Below, piece after piece: positions 17,357-27,034 of a stretch of DNA of 64,000 nucleotides. The notes beneath the pieces are model-generated. The model had not been told where the DNA came from and did not search any database. It saw nothing but the letters and a program-made list of their open reading frames with translations. Origin of the DNA: Clostridia bacterium (GTDB taxonomy: Bacteria; Bacillota; Clostridia; Christensenellales; Borkfalkiaceae); contig JAFXHX010000008.1 of the NCBI GenBank assembly GCA_017536205.1, positions 159,718 through 223,717 on the forward strand, given 5' to 3'. The position numbers and the translations under genes are program-made. Each line of letters begins with the position of its first letter. Positions within the stretch are counted from its first letter, which is position 1.

Positions 17357-18058
17357 CTAAAAACCTTTTAGAGCCTTATAATAAACTTTTTCGTTGTAAT
17401 TTTTATGGTCTCCTAAAAAAGTTAAACTTTGTTTACCACTAGTGTTTTCTAAACAATTTTTAGTTAGAACGCTTTTTAATTCGTTTGAAATATAAGTTAA
17501 ACCATTTTCCGTTTCAAGCCGCGAAACTTCTTTAATTTTTTCTTCTAAATATAAATAATGCGTGCAACCAAGAACTAATCGCTTAGCGCTAGACGGAACG
17601 CCTTTTAAGTCTTTATGTATCATTATTTTTTCGGGCTCGAACAAATGCCGTTCAATTTCGCCTGCAAGCATAGGTAATGGAAGTACGCTATCGTTAAAGT
17701 TATCTTTAACGCACTTTGATTTTGCAGTTAAAGGCGTGCAAAGCAAATAATCACCTTCACGCTCGTATTTAGGAATAGTTAAAACGGTTGGAACTTTATA
17801 CTCTTCTAAAAACCATTTAAAGGTTGTTGAAAGCGTGTTACAGGCAACCACAACGCATTTTACGTTTTTTTCGTTTAAACACTCTAAGAGCAATTTGAGC
17901 CTTTTAAAAAGGTAGTCTTTACTTTTATTTCCGTAAGGAGCGTTGCCGTTATCGCCAAGATATATAAAACTTTCGTTTTTAAAATCGATTGTTAGTTTTT
18001 TTAAAACGTTAAGCCCACCTATTCCACTATCAATTACGCCTATAGGTCTATTTTCCAT
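17357..18058 (-). CDS. murI: Glutamate racemase
   Basis: Cofactor-independent racemase making D-glutamate for MurD. DSGIGG at 10-15, the two catalytic cysteines in ACNT (C73) and LGCTHY (C165), and GDNGNAPYG are all visible. 233 residues from the ATG at 18058, which has AGGGGG close upstream; a start 21 bases earlier lacks any site. It lies just upstream of mraZ in the same direction with only the MraZ operator between, so it precedes the dcw operon rather than being part of it. Divergent from rpsT. Confidence 0.95.
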   Translation of the reverse strand: MENRPIGVIDSGIGGLNVLKKLTIDFKNESFIYLGDNGNAPYGNKSKDYLFKRLKLLLECLNEKNVKCVVVACNTLSTTFKWFLEEYKVPTVLTIPKYEREGDYLLCTPLTAKSKCVKDNFNDSVLPLPMLAGEIERHLFEPEKIMIHKDLKGVPSSAKRLVLGCTHYLYLEEKIKEVSRLETENGLTYISNELKSVLTKNCLENTSGKQSLTFLGDHKNYNEKVYYKALKGF

Positions 18059-18180
18059 AATACCCCCTATAAAATCCATTTAATTTTATTAAATTGCGCT
18101 TTCAATAATACCTTTAATAAAAAAAGTTAAAAAAATAATTAAGATTTTAATAAAACACCCGTTAAATGCGTTAAAAAAAG

Positions 18181-18209
18181 TTGCAAGTTTTAAAAAAGTG
18201 TGCTAAAAT
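18181..18209 (+). promoter_or_regulatory. rpsT promoter
   Basis: TTGCAA (18181-18186), 17-base spacer, TAAAAT (18204-18209), about 38 bases before the rpsT start, leaving room for the AAAGGAG site. Confidence 0.85.
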
Positions 18210-18247
18210 AACCATAGTTTAAAAGAACAAGAGAAAGGAGAAATAAA

Positions 18248-18520
18248 ATGCCTAACATTAAATCGGCTAAAAAGCGTGTTCTCGTTAATACTAAAAAAGC
18301 AGAAATCAATAAGAGTGATAAATCTGAAGTTAGAACTTACATTAAAAACTTCAACGCTATTTTAGATGCAGGCAACGTTGCAGAAGCAGAAGCAGCGCTT
18401 CCCGCTACTATCGCCGCTATCGACAAGGCTGTTACCAAAGGTATTTACGCTAAAAATACCGCTGCTAACAAAAAGTCTGGCCTTATGAAGAGATTCAACG
18501 CATTAAAAGCATCTAAATAA
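18248..18520 (+). CDS. rpsT: 30S ribosomal protein S20
   Basis: 90 residues, starting MPNIKSAKKRVLVNTKKAEI, with the alanine/lysine-rich helices of S20 that bind 16S rRNA. TAVTKG-like AIDKAVTKGIYAKNTAANKKSGL near the C-terminus is the family's best conserved block. The start follows GAAAGGAG. It is a single-gene transcription unit with its own promoter and terminator, divergent from murI. Confidence 0.97.
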   Translation: MPNIKSAKKRVLVNTKKAEINKSDKSEVRTYIKNFNAILDAGNVAEAEAALPATIAAIDKAVTKGIYAKNTAANKKSGLMKRFNALKASK

Positions 18521-18536
18521 TTATTTTTAAAAAATT

Positions 18537-18567
18537 AAAAGAGTTACCTTTTGGTAACTCTTTTTTC
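18537..18567 (+). terminator. rpsT terminator
   Basis: AAAAGAGTTACC / GGTAACTCTTTT hairpin with a TTTTTT tail on the plus strand. Confidence 0.85.
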
Positions 18568-18574
18568 CGTTGCA

Positions 18575-18608
18575 ATAAAAATAGCCGTGGCGTTCCACGG
18601 CTTTTTTA
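18575..18608 (-). terminator. trxA operon terminator
   Basis: Stem AGCCGTGG / CCACGGCT with an ATTTTTATT tail on the minus strand, just after the trxA stop; convergent with the rpsT terminator. Confidence 0.85.
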
Positions 18609-18935
18609 TTATAAATGTTTAATTAGCATTGAAGCAAGGTCTGCCCTACTTGTTAAGCCTACTGCTTTTTCAACTATTTCACCGTTTTTAAAAACGAGTA
18701 GCGTAGGAATGCTCATTATTCCGTACTTAACTGCTAATGCTTCGTTTTCGTCAACGTTAACTTTTGCAATAACTGCTTTACCCTTAACGTCATCACAAAG
18801 TTCTTCTAAAATAGGCGCTTGCATTCTGCAAGGACTACACCAAATAGCCCAAAAGTCTACAAGTACGGGCTTGTTGCTATTTAAAACTACTTCTTCATAA
18901 TTACTTGAATTAACGTTTATAATACATTCGCTCAT
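18609..18935 (-). CDS. trxA: Thioredoxin
   Basis: 108-residue cytoplasmic disulfide reductase. Typical thioredoxin order: KPVLVDFWA, active site WCSPC at 32-36, KVNVDENEALAVKYGIMSIPTLLVF with the cis-proline. The active site is CSPC instead of the common CGPC, which may shift its redox potential. The start follows GGAG. It is last in the run led by yifB; no thioredoxin reductase is in this window. Confidence 0.95.
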   Translation of the reverse strand: MSECIINVNSSNYEEVVLNSNKPVLVDFWAIWCSPCRMQAPILEELCDDVKGKAVIAKVNVDENEALAVKYGIMSIPTLLVFKNGEIVEKAVGLTSRADLASMLIKHL

Positions 18936-18966
18936 AATTTTCTCCTATATAAGTTTTTGGGTAAAA

Positions 18967-20211
18967 TTAAAAATTATACTCTAAAACTTTATCAAGTTTA
19001 ATTTCACTTTCAGTTCCGTCTGCCATCTTTTTTACCTTGCAAACGCCCGATAAAAGTTCATCGTCGCCAAGCGCTATAACGTATTTTGCGCCTATTTTAT
19101 CGGCGTATTTAAACTGCGACTTGAAACTTCTTCCTATATGGTCGGTTTCGGCGCTTACGCCTTTTAACCTTAACTTATAAGAAAGTTCAAAGGCTTTTTT
19201 ATTAGCGCTTTCGCCCATAGAAGCAATAAACACGGTAACTTTATCGTCGTTAGGAATATTTACCCCTTCGGCTTCCATAAGCATAATAACTCTTTCAAGC
19301 CCCATGCCAAATCCAACGCCGGGAACTGACGTTCCACCTATTTGTTCAATAAGTTTATCATACCTACCGCCACCACAAACGGTACCTTGCGAGCCAAGCG
19401 AAGTGGTAACGAATTCAAACACCGTTTTAGTGTAGTAATCAAGTCCCCTTACTATTTTGGGGTTTATAGCGTATTCAAGCCCTGCAACGTCAAGGTGCGC
19501 TTTAAGGCTTTCAAAATGCTCGCTACACTCGTCGCAAAGAAAATCGAGTATAGACGGTGCGTTTTCGTTAATTTTTTTGCAACCTTCTTCTTTGCAGTCA
19601 AGTATTCTTAAAGGGTTTTTCTCATAGCGCTCCTTACAGGTTGGGCACATATTTGAAAGGTTATCTTTAAAAAACTCTTTAAGTTTAGCATTATACTCTT
19701 TTCTGCACTTTTCGCATCCCATACTGTTAATATTAAGTTTAACGTTAAGCCCTGCTTTAGTGAGTAAAGTGTTTGCAAGTAAAATTACTTCTGCATCGAT
19801 ATCTGCCGATTTAGCGCCGTAAAACTCAACGCCGAATTGATGGTGCTCTCTAAGCCTACCCGCTTGTGGGCGCTCGTAACGGAACACCGGCGTTATATAA
19901 TACATTTTTACGGGCATAGGAAGGCTAACGAGCCCGTTTTCAATAAACGCGCGCGCAACGCCTGCAGTGCCTTCTGGCTTTAAGGTAATGCTTCTTTTTC
20001 CTTTATCTTCAAAGGTGTACATTTCCTTGTTTACAATGTCGGTAGTGTCGCCAACGCCACGAAGGAATAATTCGGTGTGTTCAAAGGTAGGTGTTCTAAT
20101 TTCTTTAACGCCGAATAAACTAGCCGTTTCGCGAGCGATATTTTCTATATAGTGCCATTTATAACTTTCTAAAGGCAAAACGTCTTTAGTGCCTTTTGGA
20201 ATATTTATCAT
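18967..20211 (-). CDS. hisS: Histidyl-tRNA synthetase
   Basis: Class II aminoacyl-tRNA synthetase that charges tRNA-His. 414 residues: PKGTKDVLPLE start, motif 2 region TPVFRYERPQAGRLREHHQ, the histidine-binding VRGLDYYTKTVFEF, motif 3 GFGMGLERVIMLME and a C-terminal anticodon-binding domain. A four-cysteine stretch (CEKCRKEYN and CPTCKERYEKNP, with CKEEGCKK and CDECSEH after it) inside the insertion looks like a zinc-binding element found in many Bacillota HisS proteins. The start follows AAGGAG. It lies in the hslVU-trxA run. Confidence 0.97.
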   Translation of the reverse strand: MINIPKGTKDVLPLESYKWHYIENIARETASLFGVKEIRTPTFEHTELFLRGVGDTTDIVNKEMYTFEDKGKRSITLKPEGTAGVARAFIENGLVSLPMPVKMYYITPVFRYERPQAGRLREHHQFGVEFYGAKSADIDAEVILLANTLLTKAGLNVKLNINSMGCEKCRKEYNAKLKEFFKDNLSNMCPTCKERYEKNPLRILDCKEEGCKKINENAPSILDFLCDECSEHFESLKAHLDVAGLEYAINPKIVRGLDYYTKTVFEFVTTSLGSQGTVCGGGRYDKLIEQIGGTSVPGVGFGMGLERVIMLMEAEGVNIPNDDKVTVFIASMGESANKKAFELSYKLRLKGVSAETDHIGRSFKSQFKYADKIGAKYVIALGDDELLSGVCKVKKMADGTESEIKLDKVLEYNF

Positions 20212-20220
20212 AACTTCTCC

Positions 20221-21531
20221 TTAAAGAATGTACTTTTTAAGATTGCGTGTATTTTCAGAAGTTTTAAGATGTTCTTCAACGTACGATTTATCTACCGTAA
20301 CGGTAGTAAGTGGAATATCGCCACCTGCGTTAAACGAAATATCGTCTAAAAGATTTTCCATAACGGTGTGAAGACGCCTTGCGCCTATATCTTCACTTGA
20401 AGCGTTCATTTCGGCGGCAATTTCGGCAATTGACTCTATTGCGTCTTTAGTAAACTTTAAATCGATATTATCTACCAGCAAAAGCGTTTTATACTGCTTT
20501 GTAATTGCGTTTTCGGGCATTGTTAAAATATTTATAAAATCTTCTTTTGTAAGGCTTGCAAGTTCAACTTTTATAGGAAATCTACCTTGAAGTTCGGGTA
20601 TTAAATCTTCAATTTTTGAAACGTGGAACGCGCCTGCTGCAATAAATAAAATATAATCGCTTTTAACGGGGCCGTATTTTGTAATAACCGTGCTACCTTC
20701 AACGATAGGTAAAATATCTCTTTGAACGCCTTCACGCGAAACGTCGGCGCCACCTTGGTTAGATTTAGCGGCGATTTTATCAATTTCATCTATAAAGATA
20801 ATGCCTTCTTGTTCTGCCCTTCTAACGGCTTCTGCGTTAACCGAATCGTTATCGATAAGTTTATCGCTTTCTTCGTTTAAAACGTATTTAAAGGCTTCTT
20901 TAACGGTTACTTTACGGTTTTTCTTGCGCTTGGGCATCATATCGCCGAATATCGAGCCTATATTGATTTCTGCGCCCATACCTGCAATTAAATCGATTTG
21001 TTGGGGCTTATCTACAACACTCATTTCAACTTGAAGATTGTCGTATCTACCTTCTCTAAAATCGTTTAAAAGTTCTTGGCGGAAAAGTTCTTCGGGCTTT
21101 TCGCCTTTTTCACTAAGTTTTGCAGAATATATAAGGTCAACCACTTTCTTTTCGGCAGTTGCAGTAGCCTTTGAAGAAACCACTTTTAAGTGTTCTTCTT
21201 TAACTAGCCTTACGCTACATTCTACTAAATCTCTTATCATAGACTCAACGTCTCTTCCAACGTAGCCTACTTCGGTGTACTTGGTTGCTTCAACTTTAAT
21301 AAACGGAGCGCCTACGAGTTTTGCTAAACGGCGTGCAATTTCAGTTTTACCAACGCCGGTAGGACCTTTCATTATAATATTTTTAGGCGTTATTTCATCG
21401 CGAAGTTCTGGGGTGAGTTTGCTTCTTCTATACCTATTTCTAAGCGCAATAGCAACCGCCCTTTTAGCATCGTTTTGACCTATAACGTATTTATCGAGTT
21501 CTTTAACGATTTCTCTGGGTGTTAAGTTCAT
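20221..21531 (-). CDS. hslU: HslU/ClpY ATPase of the HslVU protease
   Basis: AAA+ unfoldase that feeds substrates to HslV. 436 residues: N-terminal LTPREIVKELDKYVIGQNDAKRAVAIALRNRYRR (split motif), Walker A GPTGVGKTE, GYVGRDVESMIRDLVE pore region, Walker B IIFIDEIDKIA, an I-domain between, LQGRFPIKVEL, and the C-terminal EDIGARRLHTVMENLL with the final EHLKTSENTRNLKKYIL docking tail. It is directly after hslV (10 bases). Confidence 0.97.
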   Translation of the reverse strand: MNLTPREIVKELDKYVIGQNDAKRAVAIALRNRYRRSKLTPELRDEITPKNIIMKGPTGVGKTEIARRLAKLVGAPFIKVEATKYTEVGYVGRDVESMIRDLVECSVRLVKEEHLKVVSSKATATAEKKVVDLIYSAKLSEKGEKPEELFRQELLNDFREGRYDNLQVEMSVVDKPQQIDLIAGMGAEINIGSIFGDMMPKRKKNRKVTVKEAFKYVLNEESDKLIDNDSVNAEAVRRAEQEGIIFIDEIDKIAAKSNQGGADVSREGVQRDILPIVEGSTVITKYGPVKSDYILFIAAGAFHVSKIEDLIPELQGRFPIKVELASLTKEDFINILTMPENAITKQYKTLLLVDNIDLKFTKDAIESIAEIAAEMNASSEDIGARRLHTVMENLLDDISFNAGGDIPLTTVTVDKSYVEEHLKTSENTRNLKKYIL

Positions 21532-21541
21532 ATTTTATACC

Positions 21542-22081
21542 TCAAATCTTTTCCACTTTTATATTATCGTTTGTAAACACGCATATTTTGCTTGCTATTT
21601 TAAGTGCTTTTTCGGCAATAACTTCTGCAGGATAATCAGTTTCTTCAATAAGCGCGCGTGCAGCCGCTAAAGCGTAATTGCCACCGCTACCTATTGCGCA
21701 AACGCCACCGTCGGGCTCGATAATTTCACCACCACCTGAAACGACGTAACAATTATCTTTATCGGCGCAAATCATCATTGCTTCAAGTTTTCTAGCAACT
21801 TTATCTTCACGCCAAAGTTCTGCAAGCGAAACAACGCTTCTTAAAAGGTTTCCAGAGTACTTATTAAGCATACCTTCAAAGCGTTCGGTTAAGGTAAATG
21901 CATCGCTTACCGAGCCTGCAAAGCCTACTATTACTTTATCTCCGTATATTCTTCTAACTTTAACGGCGTTATTTTTAAATACAACCGACTCGCCGAACGT
22001 TACTTGTCCGTCCCCTGCGATAGCGGTAACCCCGTCTTTTTTAACGGCACAAATGGTAGTGCCACGAAAATCTAAACTCAT
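21542..22081 (-). CDS. hslV: HslV/ClpQ threonine protease subunit
   Basis: Proteasome-like peptidase of the HslVU complex. From the ATG at 22081 (AAAGGAGA upstream) the protein is MSLDFRGTTICAVKKDGVTA, then AGDGQVTFGESVV, FAGSVSDAFTL, and GSGGNYALAAARALIE. The active-site residue is expected to be the first threonine of TTI after removal of a seven-residue propeptide. 179 residues. Longer in-frame starts overlap topA and are not used. The neighbourhood dprA-topA-hslV-hslU matches Bacillota, but trmFO, xerC and codY are absent. Confidence 0.96.
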   Translation of the reverse strand: MSLDFRGTTICAVKKDGVTAIAGDGQVTFGESVVFKNNAVKVRRIYGDKVIVGFAGSVSDAFTLTERFEGMLNKYSGNLLRSVVSLAELWREDKVARKLEAMMICADKDNCYVVSGGGEIIEPDGGVCAIGSGGNYALAAARALIEETDYPAEVIAEKALKIASKICVFTNDNIKVEKI

Positions 22082-22091
22082 AAGTTCTCCT

Positions 22092-24371
22092 TTACTTTTT
22101 CGATTTAACGGTTTTTGTGTAGTTGCAGTTTTTATCTGAACAAACAACGTTTCCATCTTTATCCGTTACTAAATGCTTGCCACAGTTAGGGCAAAGTTCG
22201 CCGGTGGGCGCATCCCAACTTATAAAGTTGCAAGTGGGATAGCCTGAACATCCGTAATAAACCTTTCCCTTTTTAGAAATCATTTTTTGCGCGGGCTTAT
22301 GGCATATAGGGCACTCGCCAACGTATTCGCTCATACTTTTGGTAGTTATGCACCTAGTGCATTTAAGGTATTTGCCAAACTTGCCCGTTTTAAGTAGCAT
22401 AACGCCACCGCATTTACTACACTTTTCTTGCGATAATTCATCGCCCTGTTGCATTTTGGTGTTACACTCAGCGTTGGTACAAGATAAATATTTGCCGTAG
22501 CGCCCGTCTTTAAGCACCATATTGCTACTGCAATTAGGGCATTTATGCTCGGTAACTTTATCGTCTGGATTTTTGGTCTTTTTACACGACGGACAAACTA
22601 AAAACTCGCCGAAACGACCTTTTTTCTTAACGAGAAGCGTTCCGCAATAATCGCAGGGAACGTCGGTAGGCTCGTTATTGTCGTTAGTTGCAATTTTAAG
22701 TTCTTTAATAAACGGCGTGTAAAAGTTTCCAACTATTTTGCGCCAATCCTCGTTGCCTTCTGCAATATTATCTAGTTGAGTTTCCATTTTAGCGGTAAAG
22801 CCAACGTCCATAATATCTCTAAAATACTTGTTTAAAAGGTCGGTTGCTTCAAAGGCTATTTCGGTAGGTACTAAATATTTACCCTTTCTTGAAATGTATT
22901 TATGCCTAATTAAAGTTCCTATAATAGTTGCGTAGGTAGAAGGCCTGCCTATGCCGTTTTCTTCAATGGCTTTAACTAGCGTTGCATCGGTGTATCTTAC
23001 GGGTGCTTTAGTAAACTTTTGCTCTTTATCAAGTTTTTGAAGGTTTAACTTATCGTTAACGTTAAGCGGTGGCAAAAGTTTATTTTCAATACCATCGTCA
23101 GTTTTTCCTGCAAAATCGTATTCGTAAGCAACGGTGTATCCTTTAAACTTAACGCTTTTACCACTTGCTTTAAAAGTGTAATTAGCGCAACCTGCAGTAA
23201 CTTGCATAGAATTATACTCTGCGCTAGTCATTTGCGATGCGATATACCTTTCGTAAATAAGTTTATATAAATTGTAATGGTTTTTATCTAAAATATTTTC
23301 AACGCTTTCAGGCGTTACGTTTATATCTATGGGGCGAATTGCCTCGTGCGCATCTTGCGAGTTCTTTTTAGCCGTATATACGTTGGGCTTTGACGGGCAA
23401 TATTCTTTGCCGTATTTACTTGCAACGTATTCAAGGCACTCTTTTTGCGCGTCTTCAGCGATACGGGTAGAGTCCGTTCTAATATAGGTAACGAGCGCAA
23501 GATGACCTTTAGGCGTTTCAACGCCTTCGTAAAGGTGCTGTGCAACCTGCATTACTTGTGGCGCTGAAAGACCTAGTTTATTAGACGCATCTTGTTGCAT
23601 TGTTGAAGTTGTAAACGGTGGTAACGGCTTTGACTTTGAAACGCCCGATTTAACCGTTTTAACAACGAATTCGCCGTTTTTAACGGTGTTATACACTTCT
23701 TCTGCCTCTTCTTGATTAGACGGGCGATATTTTTTACCGTCTTTTTCAGCAAGTAGCATTTTAAACTTTGACTGACTATCAACAGGCTTTAAACTTGCAG
23801 TTATAGTCCAGTATTCTTCGGGAACGAAACTTTGTATTTTGCGTTCAAGTTCAACGGCGAGTTTAACCGCCACCGACTGAACTCTTCCTGCCGATTCGCA
23901 GTTTTTTACCCTCGTTCTTACAAGTGGCGAAAGTTTATAACCAACTATTCTATCTAAAATACGCCTTGCTTGTTGCGAATCAACTAAATTATAGTCAATT
24001 CTTCCAGGCGTTTGAAGTGCGGTTTTAACTGCTTTTTCACTTATTTCGTTAAACTTTATACGGTGGGTTTTACCTTTAATTTCTAAAACTTCGTATAAGT
24101 GCCACGCTATTGCTTCGCCTTCACGGTCCGGGTCGGTTGCAAGGTATACTCTATCTGCTTTTGCAGACATTTCTTTAAGTTCTTTAACGAGTTTTTCTTG
24201 CTTTGGCTCTATAACGTAAGTTGGCTCGAAGTTGTTATCAACGTCAACGGCAAAGCGCTTTTCGGGAAGCCCCCTAACGTGCCCGCCACTGCCCATAACT
24301 TTATATTTACCGTCCAAAAATCTTTCAATCGTCTTTGCTTTTTTGGGTGATTCTACGATGATTAGTTGCAT
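22092..24371 (-). CDS. topA: DNA topoisomerase I
   Basis: Type IA topoisomerase relaxing negative supercoils. 759 residues: Toprim domain at the start (LIIVESPKKAKTIERFL, YLATDPDREGEAIAWHL), then the catalytic region with LVTYIRTDSTRIA (active tyrosine in TYIRT near residue 297) and ENGIGRPSTYATIIGTL. The C-terminal part from about 590 has repeated CxxC zinc ribbons (CDYCGTLLVKKKGRFGEFLV-type, five copies counting the degenerate CTRC...CPIC unit), more than the minimum needed. The start follows AGGAGA. Confidence 0.97.
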   Translation of the reverse strand: MQLIIVESPKKAKTIERFLDGKYKVMGSGGHVRGLPEKRFAVDVDNNFEPTYVIEPKQEKLVKELKEMSAKADRVYLATDPDREGEAIAWHLYEVLEIKGKTHRIKFNEISEKAVKTALQTPGRIDYNLVDSQQARRILDRIVGYKLSPLVRTRVKNCESAGRVQSVAVKLAVELERKIQSFVPEEYWTITASLKPVDSQSKFKMLLAEKDGKKYRPSNQEEAEEVYNTVKNGEFVVKTVKSGVSKSKPLPPFTTSTMQQDASNKLGLSAPQVMQVAQHLYEGVETPKGHLALVTYIRTDSTRIAEDAQKECLEYVASKYGKEYCPSKPNVYTAKKNSQDAHEAIRPIDINVTPESVENILDKNHYNLYKLIYERYIASQMTSAEYNSMQVTAGCANYTFKASGKSVKFKGYTVAYEYDFAGKTDDGIENKLLPPLNVNDKLNLQKLDKEQKFTKAPVRYTDATLVKAIEENGIGRPSTYATIIGTLIRHKYISRKGKYLVPTEIAFEATDLLNKYFRDIMDVGFTAKMETQLDNIAEGNEDWRKIVGNFYTPFIKELKIATNDNNEPTDVPCDYCGTLLVKKKGRFGEFLVCPSCKKTKNPDDKVTEHKCPNCSSNMVLKDGRYGKYLSCTNAECNTKMQQGDELSQEKCSKCGGVMLLKTGKFGKYLKCTRCITTKSMSEYVGECPICHKPAQKMISKKGKVYYGCSGYPTCNFISWDAPTGELCPNCGKHLVTDKDGNVVCSDKNCNYTKTVKSKK

Positions 24372-24385
24372 AGTTCTCCTGAAAA

Positions 24386-25462
24386 TTAGTTTTGGGTGGC
24401 TACGTATTCGCCGTTCCCGTCTTTTACAATAACGCCCTTAATTTCAAGTAGCGTGAGTACAGGCATAAGTTCAAAAACTTTTAGCCCCGTTTCTTCAGCG
24501 ATAGCGTCAACGCTAACACTTCCTTTTGAAATTACTTCAAACACCGTTTTTTCAGTGCCCGAAAGTTGCAAACTTGCGCTTTTTTCTATATCGAACCCAC
24601 AAACTTCTGCTATATCGCTTGCAGTTTCAACTAAATATGCGCCGTCTTTAATAAGTTTGTTGCAAAGTTCGCCTTGTGACGTGCACGGAAGGTATGGAAA
24701 GGCAAACACGTCGCGCCCGTATTCAAGCGCGTAGTTGGCGGTGTGCCTTGCTCCACTTTTATGCGAGCCACTTACTATTAGCGTTCCCATTGAAAGCCCT
24801 GCTATAATTCTGTTTCTTATAGGATAAGAATAAGGCATAGCCTTAACGCAAGGTGGGTGTTCGGTTATAACTAAACCGTTTTTAAATAACTTTTCTATAT
24901 AGTCACTATTATATTCACTTAAACAAAAATCAAAACCACCTGCTAGCACCGATATTACGTTTTTAGTTTCAATTGCGCCTTTTATTGCAGATAAATCGCC
25001 ACCTACTGCAATTCCCGTTACTATCGTAACGCCTGCGCTTGCAAGTTTATTTGAAATGCTTTCAGTTAACTTTAATATTTGTGGCGGGGTTTTTCTTGAG
25101 CCTACGATACTAAACTTGTTTTTGCTTGCTAATAGGTTTAAGTTGCCTTTGGCGTATAGACAAATGGGCGCAAACGGCGTGTTTTTAAGTTCGTTTGGAT
25201 ATAAAGCGTCTGTTTCAGTAATTACCGTTATGCCTTTTAGTTTATAACTTTTTAAGATGCTTTGATAATTGTTATTTGAAAAACTTTCCCTAAAAAGGTC
25301 GATTTTATAATTTTTAACGTTATTTGTTAAATAATTTACGGCAATATCTACCATCTCGTTTAAAGTAGACTTGTTAAGCGTTGCATTTATAATATCGCGC
25401 TTGTGTTTATAATCTAAACTCGTGTGACTATCAAGCACTACTTTAAAAAGATTGTTTATCAT
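24386..25462 (-). CDS. dprA: DNA processing protein DprA/Smf
   Basis: Loads RecA on single-stranded DNA taken up during transformation. The core Rossmann-like domain is clear: FSIVGSRKTPPQILKLTESI, GVTIVTGIAVGGDLSAIKGA, VISVLAGGFD, YPIRNRIIAGLSMGTLIVSG, SGARHTANYALEYGRDVFAFP. 358 residues with a winged-helix-like C-terminus (about 290-355). The ATG overlaps the yifB stop. DprA is widespread even in species not known to be competent; comEC at 54217 is the only other uptake gene here. Confidence 0.95.
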   Translation of the reverse strand: MINNLFKVVLDSHTSLDYKHKRDIINATLNKSTLNEMVDIAVNYLTNNVKNYKIDLFRESFSNNNYQSILKSYKLKGITVITETDALYPNELKNTPFAPICLYAKGNLNLLASKNKFSIVGSRKTPPQILKLTESISNKLASAGVTIVTGIAVGGDLSAIKGAIETKNVISVLAGGFDFCLSEYNSDYIEKLFKNGLVITEHPPCVKAMPYSYPIRNRIIAGLSMGTLIVSGSHKSGARHTANYALEYGRDVFAFPYLPCTSQGELCNKLIKDGAYLVETASDIAEVCGFDIEKSASLQLSGTEKTVFEVISKGSVSVDAIAEETGLKVFELMPVLTLLEIKGVIVKDGNGEYVATQN

Positions 25463-26982
25463 AAGTTAAAATTGCTCCTATAACCAACTGCTTCTAAAAC
25501 GTGGTTTGGCATAATTTGCTGGCTAAGTTCAAGGTCTGCTATAGTTCTTGCTACCTTTATAATTCTACTTCTTGCCCTTGCCGAAAGATTAAGAGAAGTA
25601 AACGCCGTTTTTATAATGCTTTCGCACTCTGCTGTAAGTTCGCAATATTTTTTAAGGTGTTTTTCGTTCATTTCGGCGTTAACGTTTATAGTTTCGTCTT
25701 TAAAGCGTTCACGCTGGATTTTTCTTGCTAAATCAACGCGCCTTTTTACTTCTTTACTACTTTCTTCTTTGCTAGTTGAAGCGAGTTCTCCATACTCAAC
25801 GCCGTCAACGGTAATTTGAAGGTCAATTCTATCAAGTAACGGTCCTGATATTCTTGAACGATATTTTTGTATTTGCGAATAAGTGCACTTACACTCTGCG
25901 TTTTTACTGCCGTAGTTTCCACACGGGCAAGGGTTCATACTAGCGCAAAGCATAAAACTTGCAGGATATTCAACCGACGCTTTCGTTCTAGTTACCGTTA
26001 TAACCCTATCTTCAAGGGGTTGTCGCAAACTTTCAAGCACCGAACGTGGATATTCGGGCATTTCGTCTAAATATAAAACGCCGTTGTGCGCAAGGCTTAT
26101 AACGCCGGGTTGAGCGTTTTGCCCACCACCAACTATCGCAACGCGCGAGGCGGTGTGATGCGGGGTCATAAACGGACGTTTGGTAACAATTCCGTCTTCA
26201 CCCTTTAAAACGCCTGCAACGCTATGTATTTTAGTTGTTTCAAGCGCTTCTTCAAAACTCAAATCGGGCATAATTGTGGGAATACATTTAGCAAGCATTG
26301 ACTTGCCCGCACCCGGTGGCCCTACGAATAAAACGTTGTGCCCGCCTGCAACTGCAACTTCTATTGCCCTTTTAGCAAAAGCTTGACCTTTAACGTAACA
26401 AAGGTCAACGTCGTTTTCTTTAACCGTATTATTAGCGCTATATGTAAGTGGCGTTACGGCTTGAAACTCTCGTTCGCCCGTTAAAAGTTCAACCGTTTCA
26501 ATTAAACTTTTAAGCGCGTAAACTTCAATTCCTTCAATATAGCCTGCTTCTTGCTTATTGTCGTAAGGAATAATAAACTTTGTGTATCCACTTGCTTTTG
26601 CCGAAATTAAAAGCGGGAGTATTCCGTCAACTTCACGGAGTGAACCGTCTAGCGAAAGTTCGCCTATAAAAACGTAATTAGATATATCCATTTTAAGTTC
26701 GGGCATAGTTGCGTTAATTATACCAAGCGCAATAGGAAGGTCTAAATAAGCGCCTTGCTTTTTAACGTCTGCGGGGGCAAGGTTTACGGTTATTCTAGTG
26801 GTGGGAAAACGCTTGCCACTATTTTTAATTGCAGAGCGCACCCTTTCCTTTGCTTCTTTAACTGCCGTATCGGGAAGACCTACCATATCAAAAGCAGGTA
26901 AGCCGTTAGAAACGTCAACTTCAACGTCAACTAAAAAACCGTTAAGTCCGTTAAGCGCAAAACTTTTAACCTTTGAAAGCAT
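25459..26982 (-). CDS. comM: YifB/ComM-type Mg-chelatase-like AAA+ ATPase
   Basis: 507-residue ATPase. N-terminal ChlI-like domain (LPAFDMVGLPDTAVKEAKER, SGKRFPTTRITVNLAPADVKK), Walker A GPPGAGKSMLAKCIP, Walker B GVLYLDEMPEYPRSVLE, and a C-terminal domain with SMNPCPCGNYGS and LSARARSRIIKVARTIADL. Relatives (ComM) act as branch-migration helicases during natural transformation, which fits its coupling to dprA. The start at 26982 has GGGGGA just upstream. First gene of the yifB-to-trxA run. Confidence 0.93.
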   Translation of the reverse strand: MLSKVKSFALNGLNGFLVDVEVDVSNGLPAFDMVGLPDTAVKEAKERVRSAIKNSGKRFPTTRITVNLAPADVKKQGAYLDLPIALGIINATMPELKMDISNYVFIGELSLDGSLREVDGILPLLISAKASGYTKFIIPYDNKQEAGYIEGIEVYALKSLIETVELLTGEREFQAVTPLTYSANNTVKENDVDLCYVKGQAFAKRAIEVAVAGGHNVLFVGPPGAGKSMLAKCIPTIMPDLSFEEALETTKIHSVAGVLKGEDGIVTKRPFMTPHHTASRVAIVGGGQNAQPGVISLAHNGVLYLDEMPEYPRSVLESLRQPLEDRVITVTRTKASVEYPASFMLCASMNPCPCGNYGSKNAECKCTYSQIQKYRSRISGPLLDRIDLQITVDGVEYGELASTSKEESSKEVKRRVDLARKIQRERFKDETINVNAEMNEKHLKKYCELTAECESIIKTAFTSLNLSARARSRIIKVARTIADLELSQQIMPNHVLEAVGYRSNFNL

Positions 26983-27006
26983 AACATCCCCCATAATAAT
27001 GAATAC

Positions 27007-27034
27007 TTTATATATTGTAAACCAAGAATCTCAA
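27007..27034 (-). promoter_or_regulatory. Probable yifB operon promoter
   Basis: Minus strand TTGAGA (27029-27034), 16-base spacer, TATAAA (27007-27012), about 20 bases before the start. Moderate match only. The rest of 27035-27177 is AT-rich with no convincing gene. Confidence 0.5.
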